Below are positions 8,810-16,199 of a stretch of 19,150 nt of DNA, piece after piece. The notes beneath the pieces were generated by a model that was given only the letters and a program-made list of their open reading frames with translations, was not told the origin of the DNA and did no database searches. This DNA is from Saccoglossus kowalevskii (Eukaryota; Hemichordata; Enteropneusta; Harrimaniidae), in assembly GCF_000003605.2 (NCBI RefSeq), contig NW_003105616.1:5186-24335 (forward strand). Direction: 5' to 3'. The position numbers were made by a program, and so were the translations under genes. Numbering within the stretch: the stretch's first letter is position 1; every line of letters begins with the position of its first letter.

Positions 8810-9710
8810 ATGGGAGATATAATACAGTGTAATAAAGCCAGTGAATGAATGTACGAGTACTGATATTATTTGCCTCACATCCCTGGCCGATGGCACTACA
8901 GGCTTCGTCACGTACCCGCGCGCGTGGAACCTCGAGAGTCTTGCTTTTGTCAGCCGCTAGAGTAAATATGTATTTGTTTATACTAGTTTGTATGACTAAT
9001 TTGAGCCGCTTTGCAATTACTCTAGGCACACATCAATAATTGTTTTTCTAACGTGTTGTGTGGTAATGTGAGAAAAACTATCCCACTTAGATAACATTTC
9101 TCACACTCGCCATTCTGTCTCGGACAAAAATGTGAGTGCGGGCATCCTACTTACTGCACAAATGCCACTAATTATAATATATCCTAATACTTATAATGAC
9201 CACTGCATTCACAGGTTGAACCATTTCAAATGTTGGCATGTGTTGTAAGGTAAGTTTGAGATAATCCCTGATGTGCCTTCTGAGAAATAATTTTGTGTCT
9301 AGTGTACCATTGTAGGTTGTAATTCAGAATGATTGAAATTATTCATGGTTAGTCAGGAATGAAGAGTTTGTCCAATATATCTTGATGTTCGAGCCGATAT
9401 AGATGGAGGGATAGACGGATTGAAGGACTCACGGGTGTGGGTGAAACCTTTTGTCAAATATTGCATAAATCGGCCATTCAACACATTCTTGGCTTATACT
9501 AGACCTAACAATGGTTCTGGCCAGCGTGCATCCAAAAAGGCTGACCGATCCATTTGTTTTCACTTATTTTGCCACTGCACAGTGCCCTCTTTTGAAGGAT
9601 TGATGAAGCCTGCAAAAATGTACCCATTCAAATATTAAAAAAGAAAATCGCTTCACCGCCCATTTTTTGCGAAGCCCATTTTTGTATAGTATAACATGAA
9701 TATAGACTTA
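8810..9710 (-). other. Intron, no exon recognised
   Basis: This 0.9-kb intron separates two propeller exons whose phases already match (2 to 2). Open frames at 8845-9039 and 9420-9638 on the plus strand show no domain. A short duplication, CCCATTTTTTGCGAAGCCCA, lies near 9659. Confidence 0.6.
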
Positions 9711-9711
9711 C

Positions 9712-10138
9712 CCGTGATACGAATCAATAGCTAATCCTATTGGTTTATCTAATCCCGTTATTATTTGTCGATGATATGTTCCTTCATAATCTAATATAAC
9801 AATGGCATTGTACTGGTCATCTATCCAATATACATTATGCGATATTATGTCAATATCAATATCTGTTACTTTACTAGATGTTCCAGTGTAAATAGTTTTC
9901 ACTCTAGGTAATTTATCATACCGAATTTGTTTGATCTGTTTGTGTTTTGAGTCTGCGTAAAATATGGCCTTAATGTTATGATCAATAGCAAACGTATAAA
10001 TATCTTCATCAATCTCTTCTGTCAACTGTATGGAAGTGGTATCCCCTACCAGCCTACCGAAGAATTGACTGAACTGGTTGTGGCCATCGTTGACGTGTTC
10101 TACCCATATGGTGAAGTTGTACTCGATTTTAAGCAATC
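9712..10138 (-). CDS. LRP-like exon: start of first YWTD propeller
   Basis: The acceptor TTTTATTTTCAG precedes 10138 and a perfect GTAAGT donor follows 9712. Phase is 1 in and 2 out, with 141 full codons, the longest exon of the gene. The N-terminal ~55 residues (GLLKIEYNFTIWVEHVNDGH onward) form the entry strands and carry an N-F-T sequon. Then come AIFYADSKHKQIKQIRYDKL (blade 1, FYAD) and HNVYWIDDQYNAIVILDYEG (blade 2, YWID). The exon ends ITGLDKPIGLAIDSYHG, nearly the family consensus G-L-x-x-P-x-G-L-A-I-D. It is preceded directly by an LDLa exon rather than by EGF modules, which is unusual for LRPs. Confidence 0.92.
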
Positions 10139-10969
10139 CTGAAAATAAAAGTAACAATAAAGTGGTTCTGTGTTAAAGCGGAATGGTCGTCACCTGCGCA
10201 CGCGCGGGAATTGAGTCCCAAGCGACGATAGCAACACACGCTAACAAGTCTTTGAAAATGACACAGTTCCCGTTAATTTTTTGAAAGTTCTCTTTGTGCT
10301 CGTCATATTAAAGCAGAGGGGTTGTCGCGAGCGTGTCCTTACAACTTGAGTTTCAAGTGGCGTATACAACAGATTGTTTATTTACATCAAAACACGTGTT
10401 CCGTGTAGTAGTAATATGGCCAAAAATAAAAACAGCCGTTATTTGGCCATATTTGATCTGAATATGAAACACACTGATATGTATGATGTATGCGCCAAAT
10501 ACGAATGAAAATCGTACATAAATTGTGGAAATATAGTAGTAAGACCAAAAAGTCAGAAGGCTGTCAATCAGCCATTCTTGACCAGATTTTGAAACAAATT
10601 GTCATGGACATGCATCCTAACATGTATAAAGTACATGTATGTGCCAAATTTGAATGAAAACTGACAGAGCATGTCCAAGATACCGCATAAAAACCAACAA
10701 CAACAAGATGCCTGCCAGTCTTCGATCCAATTGCGAAATAAATCGTCATGGACATGTATCCTAACATGTATAATCTATGTACCAAGTTTGAATGACAACT
10801 GACAAAGCATGTCCAAAATACAACATTTTCAAAAAACAAGATGGCTGCCAGTTGACCATTTTGAATCGAATCGCTAAACAACTTTATGTGCATATGTCCC
10901 ACATAAGGTACTAGGCACATGCAAAGAATGTACGGAATCGGTCCACAGGATTCTGAAATATGACTCTGG

Positions 10970-11030
10970 ACAGACTGGCGCACGGACGGACACACGGACG
11001 GACGGACGGACAGATTCAGGAACTCACGGA
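10970..11030. repeat. ACGG-rich simple repeat, first copy
   Basis: The run includes CACGGACGGACACACGGACG followed by several GGAC repeats. It ends one of the two long internal subunits of the 1.39-kb element, after the block GGATTCTGAAATATGACTC. A matching run follows the equivalent block at 11392-11450. Confidence 0.8.
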
Positions 11031-11391
11031 CGGTCGGGGACATGTATCTTAACATGTATGATCTATGTACTAAATTTGAATGGAAACTGACAAAGTATAA
11101 CCAAAATATAACATTTTCAAAAAACAAGATGGCTGCCAGTCGGCCATCTTTGATCCAATTGTGAAATAAATCGTCATGGACATGTATCCTAACATGTATA
11201 ATCTATGTACCAAGTTTGAATGAAAACTGACAAAGCATGTCCAAATACAACATTTTCAAAAAACAAGATGGCTGCCAGTCGGCCATTTTGAATCGAATTG
11301 CTAAACCACTGCATGTGCATATATCCCACATAAAGTACTAGGCACATGCAAAGAATAAACAGAATCGGTCCAAGGGATTCTGAGATATGAC

Positions 11392-11450
11392 TCCGGACGG
11401 ACGCACGGACACACAGACGCACGGACGCACGGATGCACGGACGGAGACCG
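11392..11450. repeat. ACGG-rich simple repeat, second copy
   Basis: The run has repeated GCACGGAC motifs. It corresponds in position within the internal subunit to 10970-11030, supporting a direct duplication of about 420 bp inside the element (10747-11020 compared with 11173-11450). Confidence 0.75.
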
Positions 11451-11563
11451 AATTATTAGTCCCCGTTTTCGGACGCAAAGGCTCACGGGTAGACGCTTGT
11501 TTGTAAACAATGACACGCTATGGCCATCTGATGCATGCGCAGGTGACGACTCCCCCGCTTTAA

Positions 11564-11900
11564 GTTCATCAAAACTAATATCCTACTGTGAGATAGCATG
11601 AGCGGTTGTGATCAATATTCAGTTTATGTCGACAGACATTGTTCTATTTGAATTTGAATACAAGAACAGTTCCGTAATAGTATAGTTAGAGTGACTATCA
11701 TGGCAATAGCCGACTTATTTGTTTCTGTTTAGAACATACGAGTTCCGTAATCTTAACCGGGTCCACTGTAAGTTTTATTTTATGAAGTAATCGAATATCT
11801 TACTCAAGCTATTATTTCCGCAATAAATGTACCTTCAGAAAAGAGAAACGAAACTCGCTCACAGACAGTACCGCATTATTGTGAGATGTCACGTCTTTTA
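11564..11900 (-). other. Intron sequence between two mobile elements
   Basis: I looked here for an EGF exon (phase 1-1) that would give the usual LDLa-EGF-propeller order and found no cysteine-spaced frame. It is unremarkable AT-rich DNA. Confidence 0.55.
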
Positions 11901-11908
11901 TAAATGGA

Positions 11909-12127
11909 CAGTGGCCGCGGTGGTACAAGGGGGCAGAGGGGCCCTTCCAAAGTCAAGCTAAAACCCTATGTGTTAGCAAAATTAGCCCCTCAAAATGCAA
12001 GAAATAGCGTTCAGAGGTTGCAGATTTCAAATTTTTATGGGGGAGCATGCTCCCGGATCCCTTATATAAGTGGCGAGGTTGGTGAGCAGGTCTCGCCCCC
12101 ATGTAAAATGTCGTGCCACCGCCACTG
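11909..12127. mobile_element. MITE copy 2, CAGTGGC ends, 5-bp target duplication
   Basis: The left end CAGTGGCCGCGGTGGTAC starts at 11909; the right end GTGCCACCGCCACTG finishes at 12127. The two are inverted, with the core CAGTGGC conserved. The flanks 11904-11908 and 12128-12132 are both ATGGA. The body aligns with copy 1 along its length, with scattered substitutions. It has no coding capacity: the open frame at 11904-12128 simply reflects the repeat. Both copies lie in introns of the same gene. Confidence 0.78.
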
Positions 12128-12445
12128 ATGGAGTATTCTCAGTATCTGTCGTTGTTTTTTAAATGTACAAATAGTGTAATGTGGAAACGCTCATGATCAC
12201 ACTAAAGTTGATTTTTAAATAAAATAACAACTCGAGAAAATCTCAGCATAAATTATATTTAGAAAGCTAAGAGTACTGTTAGTTTGGTATTTGTTATCTC
12301 CACCAATTATAATTTGGTTTTATTGGTCTCATAACGTTTTCTAAAACGAATTTTATTCTCCGTACTGTGTTTAACACGGTAAGACGTTCGTGTGGAAGGC
12401 CTGGCACCTTTGCATCACGGCATTGATGTTGCCATGGTTTCCTAC

Positions 12446-12574
12446 CTTTCCAAATACAGCTACTAGTCGTTTCATCTGATGTATCCTGGCAATCATTGGA
12501 ATTATCGCAGATTTCATCATAACAAACCATCCCATTGTCATCGTTGCATGTAGTTTCACCAATAGTGCATTGAC
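12446..12574 (-). CDS. LRP-like exon: LDLa (ligand-binding class A) module
   Basis: The exon is 129 bp and symmetrical (phase 1-1), the standard architecture of an LDLa exon. The acceptor TGTTATAG precedes 12574 and the donor AAAG|GTAGGA follows 12446. It encodes six cysteines, C-x6-C-x7-C-x4-C-x5-C-x10-C. The calcium cage CDNSNDCQDTSDE retains the Asp, the Asp-Cys and the Ser-Asp-Glu of the family. LDLa modules bind basic patches of ligands through this calcium-stabilised acidic loop. Only one module is found, whereas LRPs usually have several in a row; earlier ones may be upstream. The frame remains open past the donor for about 50 codons, but the phase-matched join to 10138 makes splicing the better reading. 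Confidence 0.9.
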
Positions 12575-12642
12575 CTATAACACAATGTACCAAGAGGACT
12601 GTCGTAATATAAATAATTATTGTTCAAGTAATAATTGTTCAA

Positions 12643-12722
12643 GTGTAGTGTAGTGTAGTGTAGTGTAGTGTAGTGTAGTGTAGTGTAGTGTAGTGTAGTG
12701 TAGTGTAGTGTAGTGTAGTGTA
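12643..12722. repeat. Pentanucleotide microsatellite (GTGTA)n, 16 copies
   Basis: This is an uninterrupted run of GTGTA units (TACAC on the other strand). Just before it is a short duplication, with TTGTTCAAGT repeated at about 12620 and 12636. It lies about 70 bp upstream of the LDLa exon acceptor on the minus strand, inside the intron. A perfect array of this length is likely length-polymorphic. Confidence 0.95.
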
Positions 12723-12729
12723 TTAGAGC

Positions 12730-13530
12730 AGCCGCATTATTTGAATGTCTCTGTGTTTGTACAATAAACATGATATTCAGATTTGGTCCGTAGTTTCCGG
12801 TTCTAACAGTATTTATATGTATATTTGTTTGAACTCACTCAATGACAGTAAGGTCAAAGGGTAAGATATGCTTCAAGTTTATTAAAGGCGATGGAACATG
12901 ACGCAGACACAATCATAAATCGATTTAGTTATATATTGTCATATGCGTGTATATACAATAAATATGGTCGTATACTTGATAAACTATAAATAGATTTAAA
13001 TATGATCAAAATAGTAGCAATTATTCAACGTTGTCACATTTAACCAAGCGTTATATTCTGAACATGTGTTTTACTGCGTTTATTGAAAGTAGTCACTATG
13101 GGTACAACAGCATAGTACTATTGGCTACAATACGAAAACTAAATAACACTGAAGTTTAGATTGAGTGTGTTTTTTAACACATACAATGAAGTGCGACCAG
13201 TTAAATGTTGCAATGAAGAAACAAAACTGTCGTATTAAAATTAAATATTTATTTTAAACAATTTAAATAACTGAGGTTGCTCAGCCATTACATGATTAAC
13301 TGATTGTATGCGTTGGAAAGTGGCATTATTATGCAAAGTGTAAACGATACCCCGCAATATAACTCGGCATTTATAAGGGTGATAAAAACACAAATAACGT
13401 TATGGTTTATATTATTACATTTTCCATAGGTTGTTGACAATCATTCTGTTATTATATTGCAATGACCCGACTAGAAATATTTTTTTAATATACAAAAAAA
13501 AATGAACGCGCAGTCTCTTGCGATATGATA
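12730..13530 (-). other. Intron or intergenic, no supported exon
   Basis: This 0.8 kb of AT-rich DNA lies upstream of the LDLa exon. I saw no LDLa, EGF or YWTD signature. The segment around 13299-13351 resembles 16804-16856 (see the repeat entries). Confidence 0.5.
13299..13351. repeat. Copy 1 of a ~53-bp dispersed repeat
   Basis: It contains GTGGCATTATTATGCAAAGT followed by GTAAACGATA. It aligns with 16804-16856 with about 8 differences in 53 bases. Its nature is unknown: it could be the relic of a transposon or a short segmental copy. Confidence 0.5.
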
Positions 13531-13533
13531 AAC

Positions 13534-13639
13534 CGTATGCACTGTTGTGTTTAATGCCAATAACCATCCATGCATTGTGAAATTTATTTTCTACCATACA
13601 GTGTTCAGGAATATCACCAAAGGGCGTGAAATAGTATCG
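13534..13639 (-). CDS. Possible LRP-like exon linking propeller and LDLa
   Basis: The acceptor candidate AAATTCTAG precedes 13639 and a weak donor G|GTTTAT follows 13534. It would be phase 0 in and 1 out, compatible with the exon ending at 13989 and with the LDLa exon at 12574. The 35 codons include YYFTPFGDIPEHCMVENKFH, which looks protein-like, but they contain one cysteine and no recognised domain. I list it only because the phases and the open frame agree. It may well be a chance open frame. Confidence 0.22.
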
Positions 13640-13988
13640 CTAGAATTTGAAATTTACATTTAATATAGTCTTTTAATTTACCACCACCACGACATTATTC
13701 AATATTCTTTCTGGCAGTACCAGCAAGCTCAGATACGTGTGAACCGTGGCTATGTATAGAGAGTCATATTTCCAGAAATAACTCGAATGTCATATCTCTT
13801 ACTAAATAAAAACTGTTTAATTGCTGTTGCGTTCATGCTATGAACATATCAATTATGAAAAGGGTTACAAAAAATGTTGGTAGAAATAAAACTCATGCTT
13901 GTGACATATATCGTATCCAAATACCTTCAAATGAACATGTTCTAGCTACAACATATTGAATTTAACAAACTCCTAATACTCTTAAAAC

Positions 13989-14201
13989 CTTCTTATAATT
14001 GCCTATATATCGTGTACGGCCCCTCAACATACATAATAGGACTATGGAATAACATTCATTAACATAGTGCAATATATTCACAGGGGAATAGTATGGCCAA
14101 TACAATTGACCCGACACACCGGTTCCATAACTCAGACACAATAAACTGTTGTGCATGTTACTATGATTGTAAAATATAACCGGCTGATCATCAATTGAAG
14201 T
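13989..14201 (-). CDS. Probable LRP-like exon: blade of an upstream propeller
   Basis: The acceptor ATATATTGCAG precedes 14201. The frame begins TSIDDQPVIFYNHSNMHNSL and contains GQLYWPYYSPVNILHYV. The first part resembles exon 1806-1943 (NQTVLYENSNM) and the second a YWTD strand (LYWPY). The start is phase 0, matching the donor of the exon ending at 14875. The 3' end is uncertain. The donor at 13988 (AAG|GTTTTA, phase 0) is used here; an alternative donor GTGTGT at 14119 (phase 1) would end the exon at 14120 and drop the LYW part. Confidence 0.45.
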
Positions 14202-14870
14202 CTGCAATATATTGCCAACACGCATGCGTAAAACTGTTAGCACCACTACCACCACTGACACTGAATCGAAAATACAACTGTAACGTTCATGCGATATTTA
14301 CTGGAATACGTATGATTCGAGAAGTTAATAAACATGTTTTTTGCATGTTTGTAACATGTTTACTGCCATTTCATTGGGTATTGGACGTAATGTTATTTTG
14401 AATTTAATTAACATGTTACTGCGATTGATTTTTGAAAATGATACCAACGTTATTAAATTCTCTGTACATGATTATAGAATCAATATTATAGTAATATTAG
14501 TAGATTCTTATTGTCATTAGCCTGACTAATTGTCAGATAAGTTTCTAAGACTTTCTACTTGTAGTTGGTAAACCTGTACCATCTGTTCGTCACTCATGCC
14601 GCCGTCTACTACGTCACCCTACTTTGCTTTATTCTAGGCTAGCACAGCAAGGGCGGCGCGTTGTCACTCACATGATTACAAATAAAAAAAAAATAAGTCA
14701 CGTTAAATGGATGACGAACTTCTGGTGAAATAACTGCCATACATGTCTGGTGGGATCGGCGTTACTAAATCGTTTACCACGTGATACACACGTGACCCTA
14801 TTGTTCCCAGAGCAGACTTGTTACGCAGTTAAGACTGCAGAGAATAATATTTTAATGGTGTGGATATCAG
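14202..14870 (-). other. Probable intron, nothing firm seen
   Basis: The phase-0 donor at 14874 and the acceptor at 14202 would make this an intron. A 31-codon open stretch ending at 14526 (with MSDEQMVQVYQLQVESLRNL) has no recognised domain. A GC-rich patch lies near 14640-14665. Confidence 0.4.
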
Positions 14871-14874
14871 TCAC

Positions 14875-15011
14875 CTGCACAGCAATGATGTCGGAGATTC
14901 GAACATAAAAATTTATGTAATGAAATGTGCCCCCATTGTAAGCATGATATCCAAATAGCTTCTCATCCTTGAAATCTTCGGTCAGCCAGTCAAAGAAATC
15001 GACAACAGTTA
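14875..15011 (-). CDS. Probable LRP-like exon: blade of an upstream propeller
   Basis: The acceptor AAATTCTGTAG precedes 15011 and the donor CAG|GTGACT follows 14875. Phase is 1 in and 0 out, with 45 codons. The protein contains FFDWLTEDFKDEKLFGYHAY then NGG, a divergent YWTD repeat (DWLTED). It ends YVRISDIIAVQ, the same strand and the same phase-0 intron position seen at SFTDITLFQ (exon 1574-1688) and LRDVAVSV (exon 8459-8588). This threefold agreement supports a third propeller upstream of the LDLa module in the same gene. No further exon upstream was recognised. Confidence 0.65.
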
Positions 15012-15236
15012 CTACAGAATTTGTCATTGAATAAAAATATAGAAAGCTACTAACATAAAATTAATGGCGGAACTTTAGAACTAGGAGCAATAAATTAAAG
15101 AAGGCAATTCCGAATACAAAGACCCTTGCACAACTCCACCAATTATGAGATTAACAAAATATATAAGAAGCTATATAATGCCTGCTAACACCGTGGGTGA
15201 ACACCATTGCTACATTTGCCAGCCAAAATGTATATG

Positions 15237-15406
15237 CGTTCAGTTCGACATGGCTCGAGCCAAGTTCAGCTCCAATAAACCCTCGGGGCAAAAAAAACTA
15301 CGTTTACACGACAGCATTTTATCGGAGCCCTAGTTCGAGCCAGCTAAAATGACCGTGTCTACGCGTTCGGCTCGAGGCAAGTTCCACTCGAATAAACCCT
15401 AGGGCT
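15237..15406. repeat. Duplicated CG-rich motif
   Basis: A block at 15237-15291 (GCGTTC, GGCTCGAGCCAAGTTC, AATAAACCCTCGGGG) recurs in variant form at 15363-15406 (GCGTTCGGCTCGAGGCAAGT, AATAAACCCTAGGGC). Part of the interval is also inverted (TATCGGAG at 15319 against CTCCGATA at 15411). The composition is clearly higher in CG than the surroundings. Confidence 0.6.
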
Positions 15407-15525
15407 TGAACTCCGATAGGATTTGTGTCCCAAATGGCTCCGACCTTGTATACGCATCGGGGCCTACGTATCGGTCCGAAATAACGCCATCACTCGTCTT
15501 TTTCAAGTAACCTCTCATTTCAATT

Positions 15526-15751
15526 ATGGCGGTACGCGCCCTAATATCTATTTGGCAGAGTAAAGAAATACTGCGATAGATTGATAGTTCTACGGGAAAC
15601 AGAAAAAGGGCATACGAAAATATGCGAAAAAAACAAACTTAAAAGGACGACTGAACAGATCAAATGGAAATTGAAGAATTTTGAAGACACCGAAGATAAA
15701 AAAAAAAAAAAACGTAGAAGCGGTCACGGTACGGCGACGTGTTCCTACTAG
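15526..15751 (+). pseudogene. Broken Myb/SANT-like DNA-binding domain
   Basis: An ATG at 15526 opens a frame with ISIWQSKEIL, then an in-frame TAG at 15577, then RKRAYENMRKKQ. A shift in an A-rich run near 15630 moves the similarity to the next frame. That frame reads LKRTTEQIKWKLKNFED, a lysine run, then RRSGHGTATCSY and a TAG at 15749. The pattern W-x-x-x-E, then R-T-x-E-Q-I-K-x-K-x-K-N, then a basic stretch and S-G-x-x-x-x-T-C-x-Y is typical of the Myb/SANT-like domain found in Harbinger-type transposons and related host genes. The stop and frameshift mark it as a relic. It is called from recognition of the pattern, without alignment. Confidence 0.5.
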
Positions 15752-16151
15752 GTTTAGGTTGACAACTGCTACACATTACAAGATGGTCAATTTGCATGAC
15801 AATAACTTCTGTGAATAGGAAGTAACACATTTAGCGTATTTTAGCTACCGTGTATCCTGTTTATTCGAGATATCTAAATCATAACACTAGTGCATTGTCT
15901 CACACTCATGACTTTTTCTTTTCTTCTTGATATGCATCGTGCCATAAGCACGACCCAAAAATTGTTTTCAGCCATGTTGTTTTTATAAGTAATTGAGGAC
16001 GCTGTTATGATCGGCCCTGAAATAACTGGATTGAACTCGGGTGGATCTCGACTCGCGTTTGACCCGATCATGTTAACGCATTGGAGATAATCTCCTGTTA
16101 ATTGGTTGGAGGGGCAGTAGTTTGGCCCGATAGAATGATGTCATTCAAACA

Positions 16152-16183
16152 TCAGACAACTAATAACTTTATTAGTTGTCTGA
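16152..16183. repeat. Perfect 15-bp inverted repeat with 2-base spacer
   Basis: The arms TCAGACAACTAATAA and TTATTAGTTGTCTGA are separated by CT. The tight loop makes a cruciform-type palindrome rather than a usual RNA hairpin. It lies near the right side of the proposed transposon relic, perhaps as one of its ends. Confidence 0.85.
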
Positions 16184-16199
16184 GTGTAAACGCAGCACA

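Larger units (their letters stand above)
10173..11563. mobile_element. 1.39-kb composite inverted-repeat element bounded by TTAA
   Basis: The left end reads TTAAAGCGGAATGGTCGTCA at 10173; the right end, reverse-complemented, reads TTAAAGCGGGGGAGTCGTCA at 11563. Both continue CCTGCGCA. TTAA at 10173-10176 and 11560-11563 may be a duplicated target (piggyBac-like), or TTA (Harbinger-like). No transposase is visible. Inside are four related ~140-bp segments starting near 10600, 10745, 11037 and 11173 (GGACATGTATCCTAACATGT, then AAAACAAGATGGCTGCCAGT in three of them), and two ACGGACGG-rich stretches at 10970-11020 and 11392-11450. Long open frames on the minus strand here (Ser-Val-Arg-Pro repeats) are repeat translations, not genes. 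It is inserted in the intron between LDLa and propeller 1. Confidence 0.75.
1574..12574 (-). other. LRP-like receptor gene, partial: ten-exon core model
   Basis: This is the span of the ten best-supported exons, read from 12574 leftwards. Every exon has an AG acceptor and GT donor, and each donor phase matches the next acceptor phase (1,2,2,0,1,1,1,2,2 across the nine introns). Joined they total 1718 bases: two bases of a split codon plus 572 complete codons with no stop. Domain order is LDLa, YWTD beta-propeller, EGF, YWTD beta-propeller. That combination is specific to the LDL receptor / LRP family of endocytic and signalling receptors at the cell surface. The N-terminal signal peptide, transmembrane helix and tail are not in the model, so both ends are incomplete. 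I cannot assign an orthologue (LRP1, LRP2, LRP4, LRP5/6 or SORL1) because the motifs are strongly divergent. Introns range from about 90 bp to 5021 bp; the largest is mostly minisatellite. Confidence 0.85.

Noticed and set aside
8643-9029. A 128-codon open frame on the minus strand
   Set aside because: A different frame within it encodes a clear YWTD blade with proper splice sites and matched phases; the longer frame has no domain.
10564-11127. A 187-codon open frame with Ser-Val-Arg-Pro repeats
   Set aside because: It spans tandem subunits and an ACGG simple repeat of a mobile element, and similar frames appear in each subunit.
11904-12128. A 74-codon plus-strand frame (with KLAPQNARNS)
   Set aside because: It coincides with MITE copy 2; the related frame in copy 1 differs and neither has domain character.
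12294-12445. Open extension of the LDLa frame past its donor
   Set aside because: It has no domain signature, and the donor phase fits the next propeller exon exactly.
14526-14620. A short open frame with MSDEQMVQVYQLQVESLRNL
   Set aside because: It is 31 codons, has no family match that I know and no good splice sites; kept only as a note in the intron entry.
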